Assembly: GCA_025353195.1 (NCBI GenBank)
Contig: JANXRC010000238.1
Span: 1-34,343, forward strand
Length of the DNA: 34,343 nt
Source: Rhodocyclaceae bacterium
Lineage (GTDB): Bacteria; Pseudomonadota; Gammaproteobacteria; Burkholderiales; Rhodocyclaceae
Direction: 5' to 3'
Shown here: positions 8,651 to 17,140 of the stretch, piece after piece
Layout of the letters: each line of letters opens with the position of its first letter
How positions within the stretch are numbered: position 1 is the stretch's first letter
Notes under the pieces: model-generated
Told to the model about the DNA's origin: nothing
What the model saw: the letters and a program-made list of their open reading frames with translations, nothing else
Database searches by the model: none
Program-made: the position numbers and the translations under genes

Positions 8651-8876
8651 CGTCCGCGTTTCGCAAGGCCAAGGTAGCTAAGGCTAAATCGTAGCAGAGC
8701 GGCATCAGAAAAACTGCTGGCACGATAGAAACTCACTGTTTTTCCGGCGACGGTCGCCGAGATCGCTTGCAGGCGGACGCGCAGAATGTTGACCCAGATT
8801 AAATCGCTGCGATGCCACAGGGCTATGCTGCATTGCACTCGCGATACACGGAGCATCGCTTTCCGGGGTTCTTGCC
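8651..8876. promoter_or_regulatory. Divergent promoter region, HD–nikR / hox operon
   Basis: A 226-base gap that must carry promoters for both units. It contains a perfect inverted repeat CGGCGAC-G-GTCGCCG at 8745-8759. A TGGCACG at 8718 resembles a sigma-54 -24 element, but no matching -12 element follows. No clear sigma-70 pair or second NikR box was found. Confidence 0.5.
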
Positions 8877-10676
8877 ATGTCCGATACCGATATGATCGAC
8901 GCCGTTCTTGACCGCCACCACCGCGACGGCACGCGCCTGATGCAGATTTTGCGCGAAACTCAGGAGCAGTTCGGCTGGCTCTCTTCGGCAACACTGACCC
9001 GCATCGCCGAAGCCGTCGCCTGGCCACGCGCATGGGTGGAAGGAACGGCCGACTTCTACAGCTTCTTTCACACCCGGCCGATGGGTCGCTATCGGGTTTT
9101 GTGGAGCGACAACATTACAGACCGCATGCTGGGCAATAGCGATCTGATGCAAGCCATGTGCAAGAAGCTCTGGCTGGAGCCAGGGCGCGTTTCGGAAGAT
9201 GGTCTGGTCAGCGTCGACACGACGTCCTGCACCGGCATGTGCGACCAGGGCCCGGCCGTGCTGGTGAACTATCGGGCCATCACGCGCATGACGCCGGCTC
9301 GCGTCGGAGAGATGGTCGGCCTGATTCGCAGCGAAACGCCGGTTGCCGAATGGCCCGCCGAATGGTTTGCGATCGACGACAATATCCGCCGCAAGGACAT
9401 GCTTCTCGCTCACGACCTCGCCCCGGGACAGGCCCTGTCCGCCGCGCTCGAACGCGGCCCGCAAAAGATGCTGGCCGAGATCAAGGCCGCCAAACTGCGC
9501 GGCCGCGGCGGTGCCGGCTTCGCCACCGGCCTCAAATGGGAAGCCTGCCGCAACGCCGCGGGACATGGTGCGGGCGCCACGCACTATGTCGTCTGCAACG
9601 CCGATGAAGGCGAGCCGGGAACATTCAAGGATCGAGTGCTGCTGACTTCATATGCCGATCTGGTGTTCGAGGGCATGAGCATCGCCGGCCTGGTGGTGGG
9701 CGCCCGAAAGGGTCTGCTCTACCTCCGAGGCGAGTACCGCTACCTGCTCGAACCCCTGATGTCGGCGCTGGCGACACGGCGTACCGCGAAACTGTTGGGC
9801 AAGAATATTCTCGGCACGGCTTTTGAATTCGATATCGAGATTCATCTCGGCGCCGGCGCCTATATCTGCGGTGAAGAGTCCGCCCTGATCGAATCACTGG
9901 AGGGCAAGCCGGGACGGCCTCGCATTCGGCCGCCTTTCCCCGTCACCCACGGCTACCTCGACCAGCCGACGACGGTGAACAACGTCGAGACGCTCGCCGC
10001 GTCCTGCCTGATCGCTGCCCACGGCAGCGAATCGTATGTGCAGCATGGGACCGAGAAATCAACCGGCAGCAAGATACTTTCCGTCAGCGGCGACTGCGAG
10101 CGGCCGGGCATCTACGAATATCCCTATGGTGTCACCGTGCGCCAGGTGCTGGAGGACTGTGGCGCCTCGGATTGCCAGGCCGTGCAGATTTCAGGTCCAT
10201 CGGGCCTGTGCGCTGCCGAAGCGGAGTTCGACCGCAAGATCGCCTTCGAGGATATTCCGACCGCAGGCGCCTTCATGGTCTTTGATGAAACCCGCGACAT
10301 GTTCGAAGTGGCACGCAACTTCGCCCACTTCTTCGCCCACGAATCCTGCGGCTTCTGCACCCCCTGCCGGGTCGGCACGACGCTGGTCAGGAACCTCATG
10401 GACAAGATCGCGCGCCAGCATGGCTCGCCCTACGACATCGACGAACTGTTCAAGCTGCATCGCCTGATGCAGGGCGCCAGCCATTGCGGGCTGGGTAACA
10501 GCGCCTGCAATCCGGTATTCGACACTCTCAACAAATTTCGCCCGGCTTACGAACACCGGCTCATGTCACTCGACTACGAGCCGGCCTTCGATCTCGACGC
10601 GGCATTGTCCCAGGCCAGACAGATGACCGGGCGCGATGACGCCGGCGCGCATTTGCAGAATGAGGCCGAAACATGA
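8877..10676 (+). CDS. hoxF: NAD-reducing hydrogenase diaphorase subunit HoxF
   Basis: A 599-residue subunit that passes electrons from the Fe-S chain to FMN and NAD+. The N-terminal ~170 residues are NuoE-like. Of the usual four cysteines for a [2Fe-2S] cluster, only the second pair is in place (SCTGMC near residue 116); the first pair is replaced around SDNITD. The rest is NuoF-like: GRGGAGFATG (NAD site) near 203, NADEGEPGTFKD (FMN site) near 241, GAYICGEESAL near 327, and SCGFCTPCR near 488 plus a later Cys in HCGLGNSAC for the [4Fe-4S] cluster. It overlaps hoxU by ATGA. The length matches Cupriavidus HoxF (about 602). Confidence 0.96.
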   Translation: MSDTDMIDAVLDRHHRDGTRLMQILRETQEQFGWLSSATLTRIAEAVAWPRAWVEGTADFYSFFHTRPMGRYRVLWSDNITDRMLGNSDLMQAMCKKLWLEPGRVSEDGLVSVDTTSCTGMCDQGPAVLVNYRAITRMTPARVGEMVGLIRSETPVAEWPAEWFAIDDNIRRKDMLLAHDLAPGQALSAALERGPQKMLAEIKAAKLRGRGGAGFATGLKWEACRNAAGHGAGATHYVVCNADEGEPGTFKDRVLLTSYADLVFEGMSIAGLVVGARKGLLYLRGEYRYLLEPLMSALATRRTAKLLGKNILGTAFEFDIEIHLGAGAYICGEESALIESLEGKPGRPRIRPPFPVTHGYLDQPTTVNNVETLAASCLIAAHGSESYVQHGTEKSTGSKILSVSGDCERPGIYEYPYGVTVRQVLEDCGASDCQAVQISGPSGLCAAEAEFDRKIAFEDIPTAGAFMVFDETRDMFEVARNFAHFFAHESCGFCTPCRVGTTLVRNLMDKIARQHGSPYDIDELFKLHRLMQGASHCGLGNSACNPVFDTLNKFRPAYEHRLMSLDYEPAFDLDAALSQARQMTGRDDAGAHLQNEAET

Positions 10677-11386
10677 ACACGACCAGTACTTTCAATCTGG
10701 ACAGCGAAGACATTCCCTTCACGCCGGGGCAAACCATCATGCAGGCGGCGACCGCGCATGGCACCTACATTCCCCATCTTTGCTGGCATCCGGATTTCAG
10801 CGCACACGGATCATGCAAGCTATGTACGGTCAAGGTCAACGGCCGTTTCGGTTCCTCCTGCACCATCGAGGCGCAGCCCGGCATGGAGGTCGAAAACCGC
10901 ACTACCGAACTCGACGACAAGCGCCGCACGCTGGTGCAGATGCTGTTCGTCGAAGGCAACCACTTCTGTCCCTCGTGCGAGAAAAGCGGCAACTGCGCCT
11001 TGCAGGCGACGGCCTACGAACTGAACATGATGTCGCCGCACTTCGACATGTTCTATCCCGATCGTCCGGTGGATGCCTCGCATCCCGATATCCTGCTCGA
11101 TTTCAACCGCTGCATCATGTGCGCGCTGTGCGTAGCGGCATCGCGCGACGTCGACGGCAAGAACATCTTTTCCATGGGCGGACGCGGCCTGCTCGGCCGG
11201 CGGGTGCACATCAGTAGCGAGAGCGGAAAACTCGGCGACACCGATTTTGCCGTTACCGACCGCGCCGCCAGCATCTGCCCGGTGGGCGTGATCGTGCCCA
11301 AACGCAAGGGTTTCGCCGTGCCCATCGGTCAGCGCACCTACGACCTGGCGCCGATCAGCAAGCAGGTCAAGGAAACAATGCCATGA
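10673..11386 (+). CDS. hoxU: NAD-reducing hydrogenase Fe-S subunit HoxU
   Basis: A 237-residue NuoG-like electron-transfer subunit of the diaphorase module. The [2Fe-2S] ligands are Cys37, Cys48, Cys51 and Cys63. The His-Cys3 [4Fe-4S] motif follows at His97, Cys99, Cys102 and Cys108 (HFCPSCEKSGNC). A third cluster is bound by CIMCALC near residue 144 and the later CPVG. It connects HoxF with the hydrogenase dimer HoxYH. It overlaps hoxF upstream and hoxY downstream by four bases each (ATGA), so the three are translationally coupled. Confidence 0.96.
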   Translation: MNTTSTFNLDSEDIPFTPGQTIMQAATAHGTYIPHLCWHPDFSAHGSCKLCTVKVNGRFGSSCTIEAQPGMEVENRTTELDDKRRTLVQMLFVEGNHFCPSCEKSGNCALQATAYELNMMSPHFDMFYPDRPVDASHPDILLDFNRCIMCALCVAASRDVDGKNIFSMGGRGLLGRRVHISSESGKLGDTDFAVTDRAASICPVGVIVPKRKGFAVPIGQRTYDLAPISKQVKETMP

Positions 11387-11940
11387 ATGCCTCCATGTCC
11401 GCGCCCAGGAAGCTGCGTGTCGCCACCACCAGCCTCGCCGGCTGCTTCGGCTGCCACATGTCCTTCCTCGATATCGACGAGCGAATTCTCAAATTGCTTG
11501 ATCTGATCGAATTCGACCGTTCGCCGCTGACCGACATCAAGTACTGCGGCCCCTGCGATCTGGGTCTCATCGAAGGCGGGCTGTGCAATGCAGAAAACGT
11601 GCACGTGCTGCGCGAATTCCGCAAGAACTGCAAGATCCTGGTGGCCGTTGGCGCCTGCGCGATCAATGGCGGACTGCCGGCGCAACGCAATCACCTCGAT
11701 CTGCGCGATGTGCTCGAAGAGGTCTATCAAACCGAGCCGGGCTTGTCCCACGGCGGCGTGCCCAACGATCCGGAACTGCCCCTGCCGCTGAACAAGGTGC
11801 ACCCGATCCATGAGGTGGTGAAAGTCGACTACTTCCTGCCCGGTTGCCCGCCTCCGGCCGACGCGATCTGGAAGTTCCTGACCGACTTGCTGGCCGGTCG
11901 CACGCCGACTCTGGGCCACGGCCTGCTTCATTACGACTGA
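11383..11940 (+). CDS. hoxY: NAD-reducing hydrogenase small subunit HoxY
   Basis: A 185-residue small subunit, short as in group 3 enzymes, carrying the proximal [4Fe-4S] cluster. Candidate ligands are Cys24 in AGCFGCHMSFLD (Cys21 is nearby), the Cys in GACAINGG and the Cys in PGCPPPADAIW; CGPCDLG is also conserved. There is no twin-arginine signal, consistent with a cytoplasmic enzyme. It forms the catalytic dimer with HoxH, whose gene starts 7 bases downstream. Confidence 0.95.
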   Translation: MNASMSAPRKLRVATTSLAGCFGCHMSFLDIDERILKLLDLIEFDRSPLTDIKYCGPCDLGLIEGGLCNAENVHVLREFRKNCKILVAVGACAINGGLPAQRNHLDLRDVLEEVYQTEPGLSHGGVPNDPELPLPLNKVHPIHEVVKVDYFLPGCPPPADAIWKFLTDLLAGRTPTLGHGLLHYD

Positions 11941-11947
11941 GACTGCC

Positions 11948-13438
11948 ATGAGCTTCGAACTCGAAACCGCCGCCACCTCCGAAAAGCTCCGCCGTGTCGC
12001 CATCGATCCGGTCTCGCGGGTCGAGGGCCACGGCAAGGTCACGATTCTCCTCGATGAAGACAACAAGGTGCATCAGGTGCGCCTGCACATCGTCGAGTTC
12101 CGCGGCTTCGAGAAGTTCATTCAGGGCCGTCCCTACTGGGAAGTTCCGGTGATGGTGCAGCGCCTGTGCGGCATCTGTCCGGTCTCGCACCACCTCGCCT
12201 CGTCGAAGGCCATGGACATGATGCTCGGCGTGAAGCAACTCACGCCAACGGCGGAGAAGATTCGCCGCCTGATGCACTACGGACAGATACTGCAATCGCA
12301 TGCCCTGCACTTCTTCCATCTCTCCTCGCCCGACCTGCTGTTCGGCTTCGGCTCAGACGTCGCCGCACGCAACATCGTGGGAATCGTCGCCGCACATCCG
12401 GAAATCGCCAGGAAGGGTGTCCTCCTCAGAAAATACGGCCAGGAAGTGATTCGCATGACCGCGGGCAAACGGGTGCATGGCACCGGGTCGATTCCCGGTG
12501 GCGTGAATAAGTCCCTCGCGCCGGACGAACGCGCCGAACTGATCAAGGACATCTACCAGATGGTGGCCTGGAGTCGCGATGCGGTAGGCATGATCCGCCA
12601 GTTGTTCGAGCAGAACCTCGTCGAGTACAACGCGTTCGGACGCTTTCCTTCCGCCGGCATGTCTCTGGTGCGTGCCGACGGCGCGATGGATCTCTACCAC
12701 GGCGGTCTGCGCGCACGCGACGCGGACGGCCACAGGCTGTTCGACCATTTCAACTATGAGCGCTACTGGGAGGTCATCGGCGAAGACGTAAAGCCGTGGT
12801 CCTACATGAAGTTCCCCTTCTTCAAGTCATTGGGACCGGACGACGGCTCCTATCGGGTCGGCCCGTTGACCCGCGTCACGCAGTGCGACAGCATTCCGAC
12901 CCCGCTGGCTGACAAGGAGCGCGAGGAATTCGTGGCCTTCGACGGCGGCAGCGTGGCCGGCGCGACGCTGGGCTACCACTGGGCGCGCATGATCGAAATG
13001 CTGCATGCGGCGGAGAACATCAAGGATCTGCTCCACGACGACGACATCATCGGCGACGATCTGATCGCCACCGGCGAGCGTCAGGGACGCGGCGTCGGCG
13101 TCATCGAAGCGCCACGCGGCACGCTGATTCACCACTACCGTGTCGATGAAAACGATCTGGTGATCCGCGCCAACCTGATCGTATCGACCACGCACAATAA
13201 TCAGGCGATGAACACGGCCGTGCGCGAGGTGGCAAAAAGATACCTCAACGGGCGCGAAATCACCGAAGGCCTGCTCAACCACATCGAAGTCGCGATCCGC
13301 GCCTTCGACCCCTGCCTCTCCTGCGCCACGCATGCGCTGGGCCAGATGCCGCTGGAAGTGGCAATAGTCGGCGCTGACGGTACGGTGATCGACGAGGCCA
13401 CGCGCGACCATCGCGGCCTGACCCGCGAAATTCCTTGA
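11948..13438 (+). CDS. hoxH: NAD-reducing hydrogenase large subunit HoxH ([NiFe] active site)
   Basis: A 496-residue catalytic subunit. The four nickel ligands are visible: Cys74 and Cys77 in RLCGICPVSHH, and Cys456 and Cys459 in DPCLSCATHA. About 33 residues follow the conserved His-Ala and form the C-terminal extension that the HoxW protease removes after nickel insertion. RVEGHG near residue 24 is also typical. Together with HoxFUY it gives a cytoplasmic bidirectional, NAD+-linked hydrogenase (group 3d), which fits use of H2 as an electron source. The stop codon overlaps the likely TTG start of hoxW. Confidence 0.97.
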   Translation: MSFELETAATSEKLRRVAIDPVSRVEGHGKVTILLDEDNKVHQVRLHIVEFRGFEKFIQGRPYWEVPVMVQRLCGICPVSHHLASSKAMDMMLGVKQLTPTAEKIRRLMHYGQILQSHALHFFHLSSPDLLFGFGSDVAARNIVGIVAAHPEIARKGVLLRKYGQEVIRMTAGKRVHGTGSIPGGVNKSLAPDERAELIKDIYQMVAWSRDAVGMIRQLFEQNLVEYNAFGRFPSAGMSLVRADGAMDLYHGGLRARDADGHRLFDHFNYERYWEVIGEDVKPWSYMKFPFFKSLGPDDGSYRVGPLTRVTQCDSIPTPLADKEREEFVAFDGGSVAGATLGYHWARMIEMLHAAENIKDLLHDDDIIGDDLIATGERQGRGVGVIEAPRGTLIHHYRVDENDLVIRANLIVSTTHNNQAMNTAVREVAKRYLNGREITEGLLNHIEVAIRAFDPCLSCATHALGQMPLEVAIVGADGTVIDEATRDHRGLTREIP

Positions 13439-13896
13439 CCGCGCCGACGCTGATCTTCGGCTGGGGCAATCCCAGCCGCGGCGATGATGCGCTGGGGCCG
13501 TTGTTCGTCGAGCACTTCGCAGCGCTTGCGGCACGTCATCCCGAATGGGGTGCGGTCGAATGCCTGACCGATTTTCAGTTGCAGGTGGAACATGCGCTGG
13601 ACCTGCAAGGTCGCCGCCGCGTGCTGTTCGTCGATGCCAGCCTCAACGCGCCGGTGCCCTGCTCGCTCGCGTGCATCGAAGCCGCACGCGACGCCAGCTT
13701 CACCACGCATGCCATGAGTCCGCAGGCCGTGTTGCAGGTCTATGCCGACATCCAAGACGACGCACCGCCGCCCTGCTGGCTGCTGGCGCTACGCGGCGAG
13801 CGCTTTGAACTGGGCGATGAAATCAGCCGCAGCGCACGCAGCAATCTCGCCGCGGCACTGGCACAGGCAGCGCACTGGATCGAAGATTCTTCATGA
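13435..13896 (+). CDS. hoxW: Hydrogenase maturation protease HoxW
   Basis: A 153-residue endopeptidase of the HycI/HybD/HoxW family, which cleaves the HoxH C-terminal extension once nickel is in place. The family motif GWGNPSRGDDALG is at residues 9-21, followed by FVDAS (metal-binding Asp) and HAMSP (metal-binding His). There is no ATG before the motif; the start is most likely TTG at 13435, which overlaps the hoxH stop as TTGA and would make translation depend on hoxH. The length matches the family. Confidence 0.9.
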   Translation: MTAPTLIFGWGNPSRGDDALGPLFVEHFAALAARHPEWGAVECLTDFQLQVEHALDLQGRRRVLFVDASLNAPVPCSLACIEAARDASFTTHAMSPQAVLQVYADIQDDAPPPCWLLALRGERFELGDEISRSARSNLAAALAQAAHWIEDSS

Positions 13897-14022
13897 TTGG
13901 CGACGGCAGTAAGCACCAGCCGTATCCGGAAGACAGTCCTTGAACACAGACATTGCTCTGCGACCCTGAGCAGTGCCGCGTGGGGGCGGTGCCAAAGCAA
14001 CGAGGAAGGACGCCCCGACGCA

Positions 14023-15483
14023 CTACCAGCCAAATTGCGCTGGAGGGTAGGCCGCAGCGTCTTCATCGATGACCCCCGCGCCACTTCTGACCGTCGGAAC
14101 GCGCACCACGTACACGCTGCAATGTGCACCGGCCGTTACGCTCGACGCGACCGAACGCCACCATGCAAGCGTGTGCTCTTTCGGGCCGGGAGCGCCGAGC
14201 ACGATGATATTGACATTGTTGCGTCGCGCGAATTCCAACAGCGTATCAGCAGGATTCGCCGATTCGATCACATGCAGCGACAGGCGCTGCGCCGGAAGTC
14301 CGAGCGGCTCGACCCAGTGCCGCAGCCGCACCAGATGTTCAAGGTGCAATCCGGACGCGGTCGCGGTTCCGCCCGAGCCCTCGACCAAAGGCGCCGCCCG
14401 GATCACCGATACACAGATGAGGCGGAACTCGCCGGAAAGCGAGAGGATGCGGGATGTTGCACGTTGCAGCGCCGGGTGGCGCTGATCGTTTGGATGCGAG
14501 GTGTCCACCGCCACCATGACCATCGGCGCCTCGGTCGCCGGCACGAGCGGCCGTCGGCGGGTAATCGGCAGGTGATCGTGCGAGTTCCACCAGCGTCTGA
14601 CCTGCTCGAAGAGTGAGGCGCTCTCCAGCTTGGTCGCCCGCTCGGTCAGCACCACCTGCTCCGGATTCCTCAGGTCGAAGGCGACGTACGCCGCCGACTG
14701 GTAGCGATCATCCGCTCGGGTCTCGAGGCAGCGCAGGATGATTTCCTGCAGCCACGGCGCCATGCCCTTGGCGATCGACCGCGGTGGCACCGGGTCGCGC
14801 CAAAGGCGGTCGCGCATTCCCTTCATGGTCTCCGGCATGCCGAAGGGCATTTCGCCGGTTGCCATTTCGTAGAGCACGACACCCAGCGAGAAAATGTCGC
14901 TGCGTGAATCCGAGCGGTCATCGAGCACCTGCTCGGGAGAAATGTAAGGCGCGGAGCCGGCGGCAAATCGTTCTTCCTCGGCTAGGAGATCGGGATAATG
15001 CGCATGATGCGCGAGTCCGAAGTCGATAAGCACCGCGGTGCCGTCGCGTTTCAATATGACGTTTTCCGGCTTCAGATCGAGGTGGATGGTGTGCTGCAGA
15101 TGCACGCTGTGCAGTGCGTCGGCGATCGCCGCGCCAACGCGTGCAACCTCCACCGCCGGCAGTCGGCCGCCGTCCAGCCAATACTCCAAGCTCTCGCCTT
15201 CGACCCATTCGGTGACCAGATAAGGCGTCCTCGCCAGATCTCCAACGGCAACGAAGCGCGGTACATGCGGCCCCGACAATGCCGGCAGGATCATCGCCTC
15301 CGTCTCAAAGCTCAGCAAGCTCTCGCTGGATTCTCCTTGTCCGACACGCGGCACCTTCATGATAAGAGCATATTCGGCGTCAGGCGATGCGACACCAATA
15401 ATCACCCCTTGTGCGCCGGAATGAATTCGTTCACCGATGACGAACCCATCGAGTTCCGTTCCGGGAGTCAGCTTCTCAAGCAT
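14023..15483 (-). CDS. Ser/Thr protein kinase fused to a universal stress protein domain
   Basis: A 486-residue protein. Residues 12-270 form a eukaryotic-like kinase: glycine loop HSGAQGVIIG, Lys43 in LIMKVP, catalytic HLDLKPEN (Asp136) and DFG (Asp154). Residues about 310-470 form a universal stress (UspA-like) domain beginning PMVMVAVDTS, with NIIVLGAPG near its end in place of the usual nucleotide loop G-x2-G-x9-G. No membrane segment is seen, so it should be cytoplasmic. The kinase probably phosphorylates proteins in response to stress or energy state sensed by the UspA part, which is inference. A phosphoesterase gene lies 38 bases upstream on the same strand. Confidence 0.92.
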   Translation of the reverse strand: MLEKLTPGTELDGFVIGERIHSGAQGVIIGVASPDAEYALIMKVPRVGQGESSESLLSFETEAMILPALSGPHVPRFVAVGDLARTPYLVTEWVEGESLEYWLDGGRLPAVEVARVGAAIADALHSVHLQHTIHLDLKPENVILKRDGTAVLIDFGLAHHAHYPDLLAEEERFAAGSAPYISPEQVLDDRSDSRSDIFSLGVVLYEMATGEMPFGMPETMKGMRDRLWRDPVPPRSIAKGMAPWLQEIILRCLETRADDRYQSAAYVAFDLRNPEQVVLTERATKLESASLFEQVRRWWNSHDHLPITRRRPLVPATEAPMVMVAVDTSHPNDQRHPALQRATSRILSLSGEFRLICVSVIRAAPLVEGSGGTATASGLHLEHLVRLRHWVEPLGLPAQRLSLHVIESANPADTLLEFARRNNVNIIVLGAPGPKEHTLAWWRSVASSVTAGAHCSVYVVRVPTVRSGAGVIDEDAAAYPPAQFGW

Positions 15484-15521
15484 CTCGGATCAGTCGGCGG
15501 CTGCGCAGAAGGGCATGAGTC

Positions 15522-16262
15522 CTAGATACCCTTTTGGACACGGTAGGCGAGCATCTCGGACAGTCCGGCCTCGCGAATATTGAGCGCGGCAGCGTGGTGA
15601 TTGTACGGAATTCGATAAAAAGTAATCTGCTCGCGGGTCGTGTCGAACATTGCATATGCAGCGGCGGGATTGCCGTCGCGCGGCTGGCCCACCGAGCCCA
15701 CCAGTGCCAGCCATCGACGGTGGCTGCCCACTGGAATCGCCGTCCCCGGCACCGGCTTGAAGGCACCGATCTTGTCCATCCCGGTTTGGAAGTAGAGCAT
15801 TTGATCGTGCACGTGTCCGGAAAACGTATACACCCTTTCCGCAGCTTCGATGCTTTCAGACGCGGCGGTCTTGCTGTCGATGTAGTCCCAGCGTTCGGGA
15901 AATGAGGCCGAGGCATGCACGAAACATAGCTTGTCCTCGCGGACGCACAGCGGCAATCCGGCGAGAAATACTTTTGCTTCTCCGTCGAGCATTTTCCGCG
16001 CCCAATTGATTGCCTCTTGCGCAGACTCATTCATGTAGCCGGCGCGTCTATCGATAGCCTCGTCGTGATTACCCTTGACCACTACCGCACCCGCTGCCGC
16101 GTAGCGAGAGACAACATCGACCACGGCTTGAACGTCCGAGCCGTAACCGACCAAATCGCCGAGGAAGGCGTAGCGCACTGCGCCGTTGTCATGCGCATGC
16201 CTGAGGCAGGTGTCAAGCGCCTGCAGGTTGGCGTGAATGTCGGAAAGCAGCGCGATGATCAT
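15522..16262 (-). CDS. Calcineurin-like metallophosphoesterase
   Basis: A 246-residue protein with the full metallophosphoesterase motif set in order: SDIHANLQAL near residue 7, GDLVGYG, KGNHDEA, HASASFP and FSGHVHD. Such enzymes use two metal ions to hydrolyse phosphomono- or diesters; members of this YfcE/PrpE-like group include protein phosphatases and diadenosine polyphosphatases. The frame stays open to 16352, but ATG at 16262 was chosen because it places the first motif at the N-terminus, as in relatives, and the upstream residues look non-coding. It probably shares a transcript with the kinase, so it could reverse kinase action; no test is possible from sequence. Confidence 0.85.
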   Translation of the reverse strand: MIIALLSDIHANLQALDTCLRHAHDNGAVRYAFLGDLVGYGSDVQAVVDVVSRYAAAGAVVVKGNHDEAIDRRAGYMNESAQEAINWARKMLDGEAKVFLAGLPLCVREDKLCFVHASASFPERWDYIDSKTAASESIEAAERVYTFSGHVHDQMLYFQTGMDKIGAFKPVPGTAIPVGSHRRWLALVGSVGQPRDGNPAAAYAMFDTTREQITFYRIPYNHHAAALNIREAGLSEMLAYRVQKGI

Positions 16263-16381
16263 TGAGCTTGGATACGTAGTCGAAACCGTTGCGACAATGC
16301 AGCAGGATGGGGTCTCCGAGTCAGATGCAGCACTCAGCGCCGTGGTGACCATCCGGTCAAGCGTCGCGTATGTACTCCACT

Positions 16382-17056
16382 TTAAGACTTCTCCTCTTCG
16401 ACGAGACGATACCCCAGACCGCGGACCAAGACAATCCGCAGACCGCTGTTCTCCAGTCGCCGACGCAAGCCATCCACTTCATTGTCAACTGCATTGTGGC
16501 CAACGTCGTTCATCCATTCGGATAAGCGCTTCGCGAACTCCTGGTTGCCAATCGACCTTGCCGCAAGCTGAATCAGCAGCCCCAGCAACGATCGCTCATG
16601 CGGTCGCAATTCAAGCGCGTCCTTGCGAAGCGAAATATCACCACTCGCCGGATCGAAGGTCAAAGGACCGAACTCCAGCGGCAACGACGTCGTGGCGAAG
16701 GGTTGTTGCGTGAGCTTGCCGATACTTGCTTCGAACTCCTTGAGTCCGAACGGCTTTGGCAGATACTCGTCGACCGTCAGGCCCATGCGAAGGACGCGAT
16801 CATAGGCATCGTCAAGGCCACTGATGAGAAGCACCGGAAGGTGCGGATTTTGCGCGCGAAACGACTTCAAGACTTCCGTGCCGGCCACCTTCAACAATCC
16901 AAAATCGAGAACGAGCAGATCAATGCCGTCAGCATTGATTGCCCGGATCGCCGTCTCCCCGTCTGCGGCCAACGCCACCGAATGGCCACGTTTGCGCAGG
17001 AAATATGCAAGGCCATCGGAAAGTATTGAATCGTCTTCGGCGATCAGAATGTGCAA
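16382..17056 (-). CDS. OmpR/PhoB-family response regulator
   Basis: A 224-residue protein with a receiver domain and a winged-helix domain. The receiver has the acidic pair EDD near residue 7, phospho-acceptor Asp51 (VLDFGLL), a Ser in LLISG near 79 and Lys101 (LPKPF). The C-terminal domain (about 130-220) includes ELRPHERSLLGLLI and GLGYRLVEE, typical of OmpR-type DNA binding. No sensor kinase lies next to it, so it is an orphan in this window. The neighbours on the same strand are an unknown protein upstream and the phosphoesterase and Ser/Thr kinase downstream, so cross-talk with the kinase is conceivable. Confidence 0.92.
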   Translation of the reverse strand: MHILIAEDDSILSDGLAYFLRKRGHSVALAADGETAIRAINADGIDLLVLDFGLLKVAGTEVLKSFRAQNPHLPVLLISGLDDAYDRVLRMGLTVDEYLPKPFGLKEFEASIGKLTQQPFATTSLPLEFGPLTFDPASGDISLRKDALELRPHERSLLGLLIQLAARSIGNQEFAKRLSEWMNDVGHNAVDNEVDGLRRRLENSGLRIVLVRGLGYRLVEEEKS

Positions 17057-17140
17057 TTTGGCAACTCCACATGAATAGCGCTACTTTCATTCAAGCGAGT
17101 TCCTCGATTCCTCCCTTTTCGCAACCCCCGGTGATTGGCT

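Noticed and set aside
8718-8733. TGGCACG as a sigma-54 promoter for hoxF
   Set aside because: The -24 element is good, but the -12 position reads AAAC instead of TTGC.
8823-9584. A 253-codon minus-strand frame opposite hoxF
   Set aside because: hoxF is certain on the plus strand, and this frame has no domain or ribosome site.
16263-16352. Longer start for the metallophosphoesterase
   Set aside because: The extra 30 residues show no similarity to the family and would push the first metal motif away from the N-terminus.
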